Assembly (NCBI RefSeq): GCF_028993555.1
Contig: NZ_CP118610.1
Coordinates: 2,232,001-2,296,000 of the forward strand
Reading direction: 5' to 3'
Length of the DNA: 64,000 nt
Source: Ensifer adhaerens
GTDB lineage: Bacteria; Pseudomonadota; Alphaproteobacteria; Rhizobiales; Rhizobiaceae
Shown one piece after another: positions 43,460 to 51,675 of this stretch. A program made the translations under genes and the position numbers. The notes under the pieces are model-generated. The model made no database searches, was not told the DNA's origin, and saw only the letters and a program-made list of their open reading frames with translations. How positions within the stretch are numbered: position 1 is the stretch's first letter; each line of letters starts with the position of its first letter.

Positions 43460-44122
43460 TTACATGTGGTGTTCAAGGTAGCTCTCCCAGGCATCGATCG
43501 AGACGGTCAGCGTCGGGTCGGCGCCCTCGCCCCAGATCTCGGGCCCGTCGAAGACGACGGTATAGACCCATTGCGGATTCTCGCCGCGGCCGTGGGCGTT
43601 ATCATCAGGAAAGACGAAGGAGCCCTGCACCGCCTCCACTCGCCCGCGCTTGGCGCGGGCGTAGCGCGGCAGGCGCGTATGGGTTTCCGGATTGAAGTTC
43701 TTGGTCTTCACCGGGTCGCCGACGGCAAAGCGCGGTGCGACCTCGACCGGGCGGTCGCAGGGGCCGCCCTTGGCAAGTACGCCCGCCACCATGTCCGCCT
43801 TCAAGACCCGCTTCGGGCTCGCCCCCTGTTCCAGCCTATGCCCGCCGTCGAGCTCGGCTTGCGTCACGAAGCCGTGGCGCTTCAGGAGCTTTTCCAGCGC
43901 CCGCGTCCAGATCTCGTAGTAGCTTGCCGACAGATAGGTCGCCGCCGGCAGGCTCTCGCGCGCATGCCGGCTTTCATCGATCGTCCAGGCCCCGAAGGCA
44001 CCGCAGGAAAGCGTGACGCCGAGCGCCCGTCTCTCCCATTCGCCGTGGAAATAGGGTTCGTCCTTTTCCGGCGCCACCGGGCCTAAGCCATGGGCGCCGC
44101 CGAGATCGTGCGGACCGTTCAT
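43460..44122 (-). CDS. nthB: Nitrile hydratase subunit beta
   Basis: 220 residues. Starts [36 protein letters not shown], the standard beta start. Middle block [20 protein letters not shown], and C-terminal SH3-like barrel from [42 protein letters not shown] to [15 protein letters not shown]. It overlaps nthA by four bases (ATGA), so translation is coupled. The two subunits hydrate nitriles to amides. Confidence 0.95.
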   Translation of the reverse strand: MNGPHDLGGAHGLGPVAPEKDEPYFHGEWERRALGVTLSCGAFGAWTIDESRHARESLPAATYLSASYYEIWTRALEKLLKRHGFVTQAELDGGHRLEQGASPKRVLKADMVAGVLAKGGPCDRPVEVAPRFAVGDPVKTKNFNPETHTRLPRYARAKRGRVEAVQGSFVFPDDNAHGRGENPQWVYTVVFDGPEIWGEGADPTLTVSIDAWESYLEHHM

Positions 44123-44766
44123 CGAAGCGTCTCCCCGGAAAGGGCGATCCCGGTGCCGATCATGGCATCGCGCGTCACCAGCGCTGCCAGTTCGTCCTCG
44201 CTGAAATCTTCCGTTCCTGCCGGGCGCTCGGGGATCACCAGATAGCGCAACTCGGCGGTCGAATCCCAGACCCGGATGCGCGTCGTTTCCGGCAATGTCA
44301 GCCCGAATTCGGCAAGGACCCCGCGCGGATCGATGACCGCACGCGAGCGATAGGGCGGCGCCTTGTACCAGACCGGCGGCAGGCCGAGCACCGACCAGGG
44401 ATAGCAGGAACAGAGCGTGCAGACGACGAGGTTATGGGTGTCTGCCGTATTGAACACGGCGCGCATGTGCTCGCCCTGCCGGCCGGTATAGCTGAGGCTC
44501 GCGATCGCTTCGGTGGCATCGCGCTTGAGCCACTCGGCGAAATCGGGGTCGACCCAGGCCTTGGCCACCACGCGCGCGCCGTTGCGCGGCCCGATCTTCG
44601 TCTCGTAGGTCTCCACGATCGCGTCGATCGCCGCCGGATCGATCAGCCCCTTCTCCGTCAGCACCGTCTCCAGCGCCTTCACCCGCGCTTCCATATCGGT
44701 GAAGTGGTTGTCGTGGTGATGATGGTCGTGACCGTGGTGATCGTGGCCATGATGGTGTTCGGACAT
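44119..44766 (-). CDS. nthA: Nitrile hydratase subunit alpha, cobalt type
   Basis: 215 residues from the ATG at 44766, with GAGGAG 8 bases upstream. The metal motif is [11 protein letters not shown]; Thr rather than Ser before LCSC marks the cobalt type, and the two inner residues are modified to sulfinic and sulfenic cysteine in the family. Blocks [22 protein letters not shown] and [18 protein letters not shown] are typical. The first 20 residues are nearly all His, Gly and Asp, a likely metal-loading tail. The order alpha-beta-accessory is unusual for Co-type systems, where beta commonly comes first. Confidence 0.95.
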   Translation of the reverse strand: MSEHHHGHDHHGHDHHHHDNHFTDMEARVKALETVLTEKGLIDPAAIDAIVETYETKIGPRNGARVVAKAWVDPDFAEWLKRDATEAIASLSYTGRQGEHMRAVFNTADTHNLVVCTLCSCYPWSVLGLPPVWYKAPPYRSRAVIDPRGVLAEFGLTLPETTRIRVWDSTAELRYLVIPERPAGTEDFSEDELAALVTRDAMIGTGIALSGETLR

Positions 44767-44890
44767 TGCCTGGCTCCTCGCAGCGGCACACCCTTCGGGT
44801 GCGGACAGCGCTGCCTCCTCACTCGGGCGACAGTGGTAGCTGATGAAATGAGAATTCGAAATCGATTTCATCAGCAACCGGCGGTTAGAA

Positions 44891-44907
44891 TTGTCACCAT
44901 GACAAGT
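44891..44907. promoter_or_regulatory. Shared 17-bp operator-like site, copy 1
   Basis: TTGTCACCATGACAAGT, containing the perfect dyad TTGTCA-N3-TGACAA, lies between nthA (125 bp away) and the divergent SDR-DoxX gene (120 bp away). The identical 17 bases recur in reverse orientation at 47445-47461 in front of lysE. Confidence 0.6.
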
Positions 44908-45024
44908 CAGCCGTGCGGCGATGCTTCAGGCCTCGCCTTACCGCCTCGACGACAATTGCGCGCACCTCGCTAAACTATGGCGACAGATGATGCTGCCGCA
45001 CGCAACCGCAGCTATTCTTGCGCC

Positions 45025-46320
45025 ATGAAGGTTCTGATTCTCGGCGCCACCGGCTTCATTGGCTCGGTCCTCCTCGACAGGCTTGCAAGCGACGGACACA
45101 CGGTGACCGGCCTTGGCCGCCATGTCGCCCGCGCCCGGCTGAAACGGCCGCAGGCGCAGTGGCTCTCAGCCGACCTCGCCCGGATGCGCGCCGCCGACGA
45201 CTGGCGGCAGCTGGTCGAAAGCCATGACGTGATCGTCAACTGTGCCGGCGCGCTGCAGGATGGCCTCAACGACGACGTTGCCGCGATGCAGGAGGCGGCG
45301 ATGCTGGCACTGTACGAAGCGGCGAAGGCATCGCCGGTGCGGATCGTCCAGATCTCAGCACCCCGGATCTCAGCACCATTGGGCGACGCCGGCAACGACA
45401 GCGCCTTCCTTGCCACAAAGTTCCGCGCCGATCGGGCACTGGCGACAAGCGGCGTGGCACATGTCATCCTGCGCCCGACGCTGGTGCTCGGTCGCAACGC
45501 CCATGGCGGTTCGGCCCTGCTGCGTGCTCTTGCCGCCCTGCCCTTCGCCATCCCGCTCGTCCACGCCGGGTCCCGCGTCGAGACGGTTGCCATGAGCGAT
45601 GTAGCCGAAACAGTCAGCGCCGCCGTTGCCGATCTCTTGCCCGACGGAAGCGATCTCGTGCTTGGCCACGGGGCGCCGCCGACGCTTGCCGAACTCGTGG
45701 CATTGCACCGCCGGTGGCTTGGGCTGCCCGCCGCCAGGATCGTGTCACTGCCCGCGTCACTTGCAGCACCCGTCGGGTTCCTCGCCGATATCGCCGGACG
45801 GCTCGGCTGGCGATCGCCACTGCGCTCCACGGCACTTGCAGTGATGGCCGGCGGCGTCTGCGCCGCAGGCTCGCAGAGAGCGCCGGGGCCATTCCTGTCG
45901 GCCAGCCAAAGCCTTTCGGCCAACCCATCGGGCGTTCAGGATCTCTGGTTTGCCCGGCTTTACCTGTTGAAGCCGCTCATGATTGTCGGCTTGTCGATCT
46001 TCTGGCTGCTGTCGGGGTTCGTTCCGTTCCTTGCCTTCGACGACGCTCGGCAGCATTTCCTGCGGTTCCTCTCTGAAGGGCCGGCAACGGCACTGACGCT
46101 TGCCACCTGCCTTGCCGACATCGCGCTCGGCATCGCCGTGCTCTTTCGCCCCTTTGCCAGGCGCGCGCTGCTCGGCATGCTCGCTCTGACTTTCGGCTAC
46201 CTCGCCGCAGCCACCCTCGTTGAACCCGAACTCTGGGCCGATCCGCTCGGGCCGTTCGTCAAGGTCCTGCCCTCGATTCTGGCCACGCTCGTAACGCTTG
46301 CCATCCTGGATGAACGCTGA
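45025..46320 (+). CDS. NAD-dependent epimerase/SDR fused to a DoxX-like membrane domain
   Basis: 431 residues from the ATG at 45025. Residues 1-290 form an atypical SDR: MKVLILGATGFIGSVLLDRLASDG, VIVNCAGALQDG and HVILRPTLVLGRNAHGG. Residues about 310-430 hold four hydrophobic helices of DoxX-like type (YLLKPLMIVGLSIFWLLSGFVPFL, LTLATCLADIALGIAVLF). The fusion resembles membrane-bound quinone- or lipid-linked oxidoreductases. The next gene overlaps its stop by one base, so the two are coupled. Confidence 0.85.
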   Translation: MKVLILGATGFIGSVLLDRLASDGHTVTGLGRHVARARLKRPQAQWLSADLARMRAADDWRQLVESHDVIVNCAGALQDGLNDDVAAMQEAAMLALYEAAKASPVRIVQISAPRISAPLGDAGNDSAFLATKFRADRALATSGVAHVILRPTLVLGRNAHGGSALLRALAALPFAIPLVHAGSRVETVAMSDVAETVSAAVADLLPDGSDLVLGHGAPPTLAELVALHRRWLGLPAARIVSLPASLAAPVGFLADIAGRLGWRSPLRSTALAVMAGGVCAAGSQRAPGPFLSASQSLSANPSGVQDLWFARLYLLKPLMIVGLSIFWLLSGFVPFLAFDDARQHFLRFLSEGPATALTLATCLADIALGIAVLFRPFARRALLGMLALTFGYLAAATLVEPELWADPLGPFVKVLPSILATLVTLAILDER

Positions 46321-46799
46321 TGCTTCAGGAAGAACTGCTGCGCCTTGCCCATGTGATCGGCGCCGCCGTGCTCTTCGGCACCGGTGCGGGCATCGCCTTC
46401 TTCATGGTGATGGCCAGGCGCACGCGCGATGCCAAGCTGATCGCCCATGTCGCCGGCACCGTCGTGGTTGCCGACACGATCTTCACCGCCACGGCCGTGG
46501 TGATCCAGCCAATCACCGGATACCTGCTGGCCAGAAGCGTCGGCTGGTCGCTGAGCGAGAGCTGGATCGTGCTGTCGCTGGCCCTCTACGTGGTGACAGG
46601 CCTCTTCTGGCTGCCGGTCGTGTGGATCCAACTGCGGCTGCGCGATCTCGCTCGCCTTGCCACAGCGAACGCCGTGCCGCTGCCGCCGGAGTTCGATAGG
46701 CTCTATGCCATCTGGTTTGCCTGCGGCTTTCCGGCGTTCCTTGCCGTCACCGGCATCTTCTGGCTGATGCTGACCAAGCCGCAGTTTCAGCTATTTTAG
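46320..46799 (+). CDS. DUF2269 family membrane protein
   Basis: 159 residues, four helices. Family features are LRLAHVIGAAVLFGTGAGIAFFMVMARRTRD, VVVADTIFTATAVVIQPITGY and ESWIVLSLALYVVTGLFWLPVVWIQLRLR. Conserved His in helix 1 could bind a cofactor. Its ATG overlaps the stop of the SDR-DoxX gene, so the two membrane proteins are probably made together. The gene ends 9 bases inside the convergent lysE. Confidence 0.85.
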   Translation: MLQEELLRLAHVIGAAVLFGTGAGIAFFMVMARRTRDAKLIAHVAGTVVVADTIFTATAVVIQPITGYLLARSVGWSLSESWIVLSLALYVVTGLFWLPVVWIQLRLRDLARLATANAVPLPPEFDRLYAIWFACGFPAFLAVTGIFWLMLTKPQFQLF

Positions 46800-47384
46800 C
46801 ATCGGCCAGAGGCTGACGACGAGCAGCACGGCCATGGTGATGTTGAACCATTTCAGCCGCGACGGTTCGGAGAGCCATTGGCGCAGCGCCGAGCCGAAGC
46901 CCGCCCAGGTGGACACGCTCGGCACATTGACCAGCGCAAAGACGAGGCCGACGACGAGCACGCTCATCAGATAGCTATCGCTGCTGGTATAGGTGGCCAT
47001 GGCCGAAACCGCCATCACCCACGCCTTGGGGTTGACCCACTGGAAGGCCGCGGCGGAAAGGAAAGTCATCGGCCTGGCACCGGCCTTGCCTTCGCCGAGA
47101 GAGCGCGAGGTGCCGATCTTCCAGGCGATCCAGACAAGATAGGCGCCGCCGGCGAATTTCAGCGCCGTATAAAGAAGCGGCACCGAGTGGAGCAGCGCGC
47201 CGAGACCGAAGCCGACGGCGATCAGGAGCACGAAGAAGCCGGCACCGATGCCCAGCATATGCGGAACGGTGCGCACGAAGCCGAAATTCACGCCCGATGC
47301 AAAAAGCATCATGTTGTTCGGCCCTGGTGTGATCGAGGTGGTGAATGCGAACAAAAACAGCGCCAGCAGCGTATCGGCCTGCAT
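46791..47384 (-). CDS. LysE/RhtB family exporter
   Basis: 197 residues, six helices. The hallmark is the first loop FTTSITPGPNNMMLFASGVNFG and the later FLSAAAFQWVNPKAWVMAVSAM. Substrates of the family are amino acids and derivatives. The 17-bp sequence 60 bp upstream also occurs before the nitrile hydratase genes, which hints at common control. It overlaps the DUF2269 gene at the 3' end (convergent). Confidence 0.9.
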   Translation of the reverse strand: MQADTLLALFLFAFTTSITPGPNNMMLFASGVNFGFVRTVPHMLGIGAGFFVLLIAVGFGLGALLHSVPLLYTALKFAGGAYLVWIAWKIGTSRSLGEGKAGARPMTFLSAAAFQWVNPKAWVMAVSAMATYTSSDSYLMSVLVVGLVFALVNVPSVSTWAGFGSALRQWLSEPSRLKWFNITMAVLLVVSLWPMLK

Positions 47385-47404
47385 GGTTACCTCCGGCTCA
47401 ATTG

Positions 47405-47421
47405 GGTCAACATAATTGACC
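47405..47421. promoter_or_regulatory. Dyad GGTCAA-N5-TTGACC upstream of lysE
   Basis: A perfect 6-bp dyad with a 5-base spacer, 21 bp before the lysE start, directly downstream of the 17-bp shared site. TTGACC recurs in half-form at 47424. Could be an additional operator or lie in the 5' leader. Confidence 0.4.
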
Positions 47422-47442
47422 TATTGACCGGCACCAGCCGCG

Positions 47443-47463
47443 AACTTGTCATGGTGACAAGTT
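47443..47463. promoter_or_regulatory. Shared 17-bp operator-like site, copy 2
   Basis: A perfect 9-bp dyad with a 3-base centre: AACTTGTCA, TGG, TGACAAGTT. It is 59 bp upstream of lysE. Its 17-base core is the reverse complement of the site at 44891-44907. Confidence 0.65.
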
Positions 47464-47555
47464 GCAGCGCATTCGCCCGCTGTCAGTTCGCGGGACCGAC
47501 AGGGCGGCGCAGTAAAGGCCGCACCGCCTTGCCTGTCAAAGAACGATGGCTGGCC

Positions 47556-48467
47556 TCAGCCCCACTTCATCTCGCCCTCGGCAACCTTGGCGCCGAGTTC
47601 GAGCGTCGAGGCGCCGGGCAAATCCGGATAACGCTTGGTCATGGCGGCAATCAACTCGGCGCTGTCCTTGGCAGCAGCCGCCGCCTCGTTGAACGCCACG
47701 AGATAATCGCGAGTGAAGCGGATCGCCTCGACGCCTTCCGGTCCGCCCTTGGACTTGTGCGCCGGCACGACGATCTCGGGGTTGCGCGCCGCCATGGTAT
47801 CGAGTGCCTCGATCCATTTCTGCCGCCCTTCCGCCGTCGCCTCGTCGGCGACCCAGACATGCGAGCCGGAATAGACGAGCACGCCGCCGAAGATCGCGTT
47901 TAGTTCCGGCACGAAGAGATAGCGCCGGTCCTTCATCCCTTCGATCGTGACGATCTCGATCGTGCTGCCCTCGAGCGTCAGCGCGGTGCGGTCGTCCGGT
48001 TCCGGCATCACCAGATCGGCCAGCGTCTGCGGGCCGTTGTCTTTCAGTTGAGGTCCCCAGGTCGCAAGCTTGCCCTCGACATTCGCCTTTATCGCCGCGA
48101 CGGTTGCCGAAGCTGCGATCACCTTGGCATCCGGGAAAGCCTCAACGACCGGCTTGAGGCTGAAGTAGAAGTCCGGGTCGTTGCAGCTGACGTAGATGGT
48201 CGTCAGCCGCTTGCCGGTCGCCTTGATCGCCTCGGCAACGGCACGGCCGTCCGAAAGCGTGAACCCGCCATCGATCAGGATCGCTTCGCTCTCGCCGGAA
48301 AGCAGCACCGGTGTGCGGTCAAACCCTGCCTCGTCGGCCTGGAAATAGCGCCATTGGAGTTTGGAGGCAGCCATGGCAAGCCCGCTGCCCATCGGCTGAA
48401 TAAGGGCGGCGGCGCCGGCCGCCACCACCGTCTTGAGTGCAGTGCGACGGGTCAACTGGATTTGCAT
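47556..48467 (-). CDS. Exported MBL-fold protein with degenerate metal motif
   Basis: 303 residues from the ATG at 48467. A twin-arginine-like signal is present (QLTRRTALKTVVAAGAAALI, cleavage near AMA). The MBL fold is seen as ESEAILIDGGFTLSDGRAVAEAIKATGKRLTTIYVSCNDPDFYFSLKPVVEAFPDAKVIA. The place of the HxHxDH site reads CNDPDF, keeping only one Asp. A later VPAHKSKGG retains one His. The activity may therefore be altered or lost. It faces a LysR gene. Confidence 0.8.
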   Translation of the reverse strand: MQIQLTRRTALKTVVAAGAAALIQPMGSGLAMAASKLQWRYFQADEAGFDRTPVLLSGESEAILIDGGFTLSDGRAVAEAIKATGKRLTTIYVSCNDPDFYFSLKPVVEAFPDAKVIAASATVAAIKANVEGKLATWGPQLKDNGPQTLADLVMPEPDDRTALTLEGSTIEIVTIEGMKDRRYLFVPELNAIFGGVLVYSGSHVWVADEATAEGRQKWIEALDTMAARNPEIVVPAHKSKGGPEGVEAIRFTRDYLVAFNEAAAAAKDSAELIAAMTKRYPDLPGASTLELGAKVAEGEMKWG

Positions 48468-48551
48468 GGGGTCTCCTTGGGAGCTTTGATGGGACAGGCC
48501 CGGCAAAATGACGGTCGATGGCCTCTTGAAAAAGCCCGGGGACGCGAACAG

Positions 48552-48574
48552 ATTGTCTAAAAATTTCAGACAAT
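48552..48574. promoter_or_regulatory. Candidate LysR operator, ATTGTCT-N9-AGACAAT
   Basis: A perfect 7-bp dyad with a 9-base A/T-rich spacer lies 16 bp before the LysR start at 48590 and 85 bp before the divergent MBL-type gene. Size and symmetry fit a LysR recognition site. Confidence 0.6.
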
Positions 48575-48589
48575 GGCTGATAGAACCAG

Positions 48590-49495
48590 ATGACCGTCAA
48601 TCTAAATCGCCTATCTCACTTCGTCGCCGTGGTCGAAAGCGGCTCGTTCACCGCAGCCGCCGACAGGCTGGGCCTCGCCAAGGCCGCCGTCAGCCATCAG
48701 GTCGCCCAGCTTGAGAAGGAACTCGGAACGACCCTGCTGGTGCGCACCACAAGGCGGCTGAGCCCGACGGCGACCGGCCAGCGCTTCTACGAGCGCGCGG
48801 CGCTGATCCTGCGCGATGCCGAGGAAGCCGTCGGCGCCGTCTCGGCCGAAACCGAAATCCCGAGCGGCACGCTGACGCTGACGGCGCCGCTCGATTACGG
48901 CGCCAAGGTCGTGACCAACGCGGTCGCCGCCTATCTTGCGCTTTATCCGGCGATGCGCGTGGACCTCAGCTTCAACGACACCGTGCTCGACATGATCGAG
49001 AAAAGACTCGACCTCGCCATCCGCGCCGGCTGGCTTATCGATTCCAGCGAGCGGGCAAAACGGATCGGCACCTTCGAACAGTATCTCGTCGCCTCGTCTG
49101 CCTATGCCGCAAAGCTTGGCGCGCTTTCGCACCCTGCCCCCTTGGCAGAGGCAGCCTGGATCGCCAATGGCGCTTTGAAGGCACCCCTGGAATGGAGATT
49201 TGCGCGTACTGGTAAAGAAACATCGATCCTCGGCAAGGCCCTGGTGACCGCCGACAGCACCGATTCCGCCCACAGTTGCGCGCTTGCCGGCATCGGCCTC
49301 GCGGTGTTGCCGGATTATCAGGTGCGCGGCGATATCGCCGAAGGCCGCCTCGTCCGGCTGCTCCCGGACTGGGCACTGCCTGCGGGCGGCATCCACGTCG
49401 TCTATCCGCCCTCGCATTTCCGCCCTGCCCGCGTGCGCGCCTTCGTCGAGATCCTGCAGCGCATGGAGAAGGAGCGCGGGCGTGTTGCCGGCTGA
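48590..49495 (+). CDS. LysR family transcriptional regulator
   Basis: 301 residues. HTH: LNRLSHFVAVVESGSFTAAADRLGLAKAAVSHQVAQLEKELGTTLLVRTTRRLSPTATG. The effector domain begins GTLTLTAPLDYGAKVVTNAVAAYLALYPAMRVDLSFND, typical of the CrgA/PA2206-like subgroup. Probably controls the divergent exported MBL-type gene through the dyad at 48552. Confidence 0.9.
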   Translation: MTVNLNRLSHFVAVVESGSFTAAADRLGLAKAAVSHQVAQLEKELGTTLLVRTTRRLSPTATGQRFYERAALILRDAEEAVGAVSAETEIPSGTLTLTAPLDYGAKVVTNAVAAYLALYPAMRVDLSFNDTVLDMIEKRLDLAIRAGWLIDSSERAKRIGTFEQYLVASSAYAAKLGALSHPAPLAEAAWIANGALKAPLEWRFARTGKETSILGKALVTADSTDSAHSCALAGIGLAVLPDYQVRGDIAEGRLVRLLPDWALPAGGIHVVYPPSHFRPARVRAFVEILQRMEKERGRVAG

Positions 49496-49669
49496 TGGCC
49501 ATGGCCCGAAAGGCCGATCGGACGCGCCAGATTGCTCCCTATGGCGCCTTTCCTGAAAGCGTTTCCGGTTTAAGGATAGAAACAGGCAGCACGTCAAAGT
49601 GCTACAGCAACCTTGGCCTATCTTGAAAGCAGCGCGCGCTGCAGCAAATTCGGTCCCGAGGAGAAAAGA

Positions 49670-50515
49670 ATGCACGACCCGATCCCGACAACCACGCTTC
49701 CCGGCGGCCGCCAGGTCCCTGTTCTCGGCCAAGGCACCTGGCGCATGGGCGACGCAGCGGCCCGCAAGGCAGACGAAGTAAAGAGCCTGCAACTCGGCCT
49801 TAATCTCGGCATGACCCTGATCGACACGGCGGAAATGTACGGCAACGGCGCCTCGGAGCGCGTAGTCGGAGAAGCGGTGCGCGGCCGCCGCAACGAGGCC
49901 TTCATCGTCAGCAAGGTGCTGCCGTCGAATGCCAGCCGGATCGGCACCGAGGCCGCCTGCGAGCGCAGCCTGAAACACCTCGGCGTCGACCATATCGACC
50001 TCTATCTCCTGCACTGGCGCGGCGGCTATCCGCTGGCCGAAACCGTCGCCGCCTTCGAAGCCTTGAAGAAGGCCGGCAAGATCGGCGCCTGGGGTGTGTC
50101 GAATTTCGACGTCAACGACATGGAGGAACTGCTCGGCGTACCGGACGGAAAGAACGTCGCGGTCAACCAGGTGCTCTACAACCTCTCGCGCCGCGGCATC
50201 GAGTTTGACCTCCTGCCCTGGTGCCAGAAGCGCGGAATCGCGATCCTGGCCTATTCACCGCTCGACGAGGGCCGGCTGCTGCGCCACCCGGATCTCATCC
50301 ACATTGCCAAGGCACACCAGGCGACGCCATCGCAGATCGCGCTTGCCTTCCTGAAAACCCGCCCCGGCGTCATCTCGATCCCGAAGACCGGTTCGGCGGA
50401 CCGCGCCCGCGAAAATCGCGATGCGATGGACATTCACCTGACGGCGGAAGACCTAACCGATCTCGACCGCGCCTTCCCGCCGCCGAAGCGCAAGCGGTCA
50501 CTGGAGATGATCTAG
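49670..50515 (+). CDS. Aldo/keto reductase
   Basis: 281 residues from the ATG at 49670, with GAGGAGA 7 bases upstream. The catalytic tetrad is in place: Asp and Tyr in [11 protein letters not shown], Lys in [10 protein letters not shown], and His in LYLLHWRGG. The phosphate-binding end is [27 protein letters not shown]-dependent reduction of aldehydes or ketones; the nearest type is the YeaE/Gcy group. Alone on its strand. Confidence 0.9.
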   Translation: MHDPIPTTTLPGGRQVPVLGQGTWRMGDAAARKADEVKSLQLGLNLGMTLIDTAEMYGNGASERVVGEAVRGRRNEAFIVSKVLPSNASRIGTEAACERSLKHLGVDHIDLYLLHWRGGYPLAETVAAFEALKKAGKIGAWGVSNFDVNDMEELLGVPDGKNVAVNQVLYNLSRRGIEFDLLPWCQKRGIAILAYSPLDEGRLLRHPDLIHIAKAHQATPSQIALAFLKTRPGVISIPKTGSADRARENRDAMDIHLTAEDLTDLDRAFPPPKRKRSLEMI

Positions 50516-50831
50516 CCGGTCGCCGGTTCTGGCGCTAGCGCAGCAATCCGCGCAGGACCGGGCAGGTCCTACTACGACCGGCCATCTCGTGCGGACTTGC
50601 AGCCATGCGCCTGAGCCCGGCGCGCCTTTGCGTGTTGGCGCGGCCAGTTTGTCCACTACACCATCGTGACGAACAATCTGATCAACACGCTGAACGGCTT
50701 TGCCCAGGAGATCTGCCCCGTCAGCCGTCCTCTCAAGCGGGAAAGCGAAACCAAAGCGAAGAACGGTTGAGGCAATACCCTCGCCGGCTACCTCCTCCCC
50801 GCAAGCGGGGAGGAAGAAATCGGTCCCTTCG
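50516..50831. other. 316-bp intergenic region with one hairpin repeat
   Basis: No gene. A rhizobial-type hairpin is at 50793-50814. The rest is GC-rich and without a dyad of note. It lies between the ends of two convergent genes. Confidence 0.5.
50793..50814. repeat. GC-rich perfect hairpin repeat
   Basis: TCCTCCCCGC, loop AA, GCGGGGAGGA: ten base pairs without mismatch, preceded by ccctcgccggcta. The sequence resembles the second dyad at 23534-23550, so both belong to the same intergenic repeat type. It also lies just past the SDR gene end and may end its transcription. Confidence 0.6.
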
Positions 50832-51581
50832 CTACACAAGCAACATCCCGCCGTCGACGTGGAGTTCGATGCCATTCACGAAGCGACCGGCATCCGAAGC
50901 GAGGAAGAGCGCGGCACTGGCAAGCTCTTCAGACGTGCCCAGCCGTCCCGCCGGGATAGTGTTGGCCATTTGCTCCAGAAAGGGCCCGCGTTCGGCCTCG
51001 GAGATTCCGAGCTTCCCGAGAATTTCCGTGTCCGTCGGCCCCGGGCTGAGAACGTTCACGCGAATACGACGCGACTTGAACTCGATCGCCCAGTTTCTGG
51101 CGAAAGCCGCCGCCGCAGCTTTGGAACCGGCGTAAACCGCATGGTTGGGCAGAACCTTGGTTGCCGCCAGCGAACTGGTGATGATGATGCTCCCTCCGTC
51201 GTTCATGATGGGAACAATGGCTTGAACGCCGAAGAAGACGCCCTTCGTGTTGATGGAAAAATGCCGATCATAGGCTTCTTCGGAGATCGCGTCGGACGAT
51301 TTGACGTCGATCACGCCTGCGTTGGCAAGGTAGATATCGATCGCACCAAATCGTTCAGCGACTTTGCTTGCGACGGCGCGATGATGAGCAAGGTCAGCCA
51401 CATCGCCCTGGATGCCGATTGCACCATAACCAATCTCCTGAACGGCTTGATCGAGAAGGTCCTGGCGTCGAGCCGTGATGACGACCTGGGCACCTTCTTC
51501 GGCAAAAAGCTTGGCAGTCGCTTTTCCAATGCCACTGTTGCCGCCCGTAATAACGGCGACCTTTCCTTGAAGTGTTTTCAT
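50832..51581 (-). CDS. Short-chain dehydrogenase/reductase (SDR)
   Basis: 249 residues from the ATG at 51581, supported by GGAG 6 bases upstream; starts at 51593 or 51605 would include that site in the coding part. Motifs: VAVITGGNSGIGKATAKLF, LANAG, SIIITSSLAATKVLPNHAVYAGSKAA with Ser, Tyr and Lys of the active site. C-terminal block FVNGIELHVDGGMLLV. Arg in VVITARRQD suggests NADP. It is divergent from the LysR gene at 51676. Confidence 0.9.
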   Translation of the reverse strand: MKTLQGKVAVITGGNSGIGKATAKLFAEEGAQVVITARRQDLLDQAVQEIGYGAIGIQGDVADLAHHRAVASKVAERFGAIDIYLANAGVIDVKSSDAISEEAYDRHFSINTKGVFFGVQAIVPIMNDGGSIIITSSLAATKVLPNHAVYAGSKAAAAAFARNWAIEFKSRRIRVNVLSPGPTDTEILGKLGISEAERGPFLEQMANTIPAGRLGTSEELASAALFLASDAGRFVNGIELHVDGGMLLV

Positions 51582-51675
51582 CTTCGTCTCCATGTTAGGT
51601 GTCACGGAGATAAGGATGCTTTGGACGGCACATTAGCGGGTTCATGAGCACATGACCTGTGCCTGCGAGGTGTAG

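Noticed and set aside
45012..45923. 303-residue open frame opposite the SDR-DoxX gene
   Set aside because: Ser/Arg/Ala-rich antisense frame with no motifs; the plus-strand frame has a clear Rossmann motif and membrane helices.
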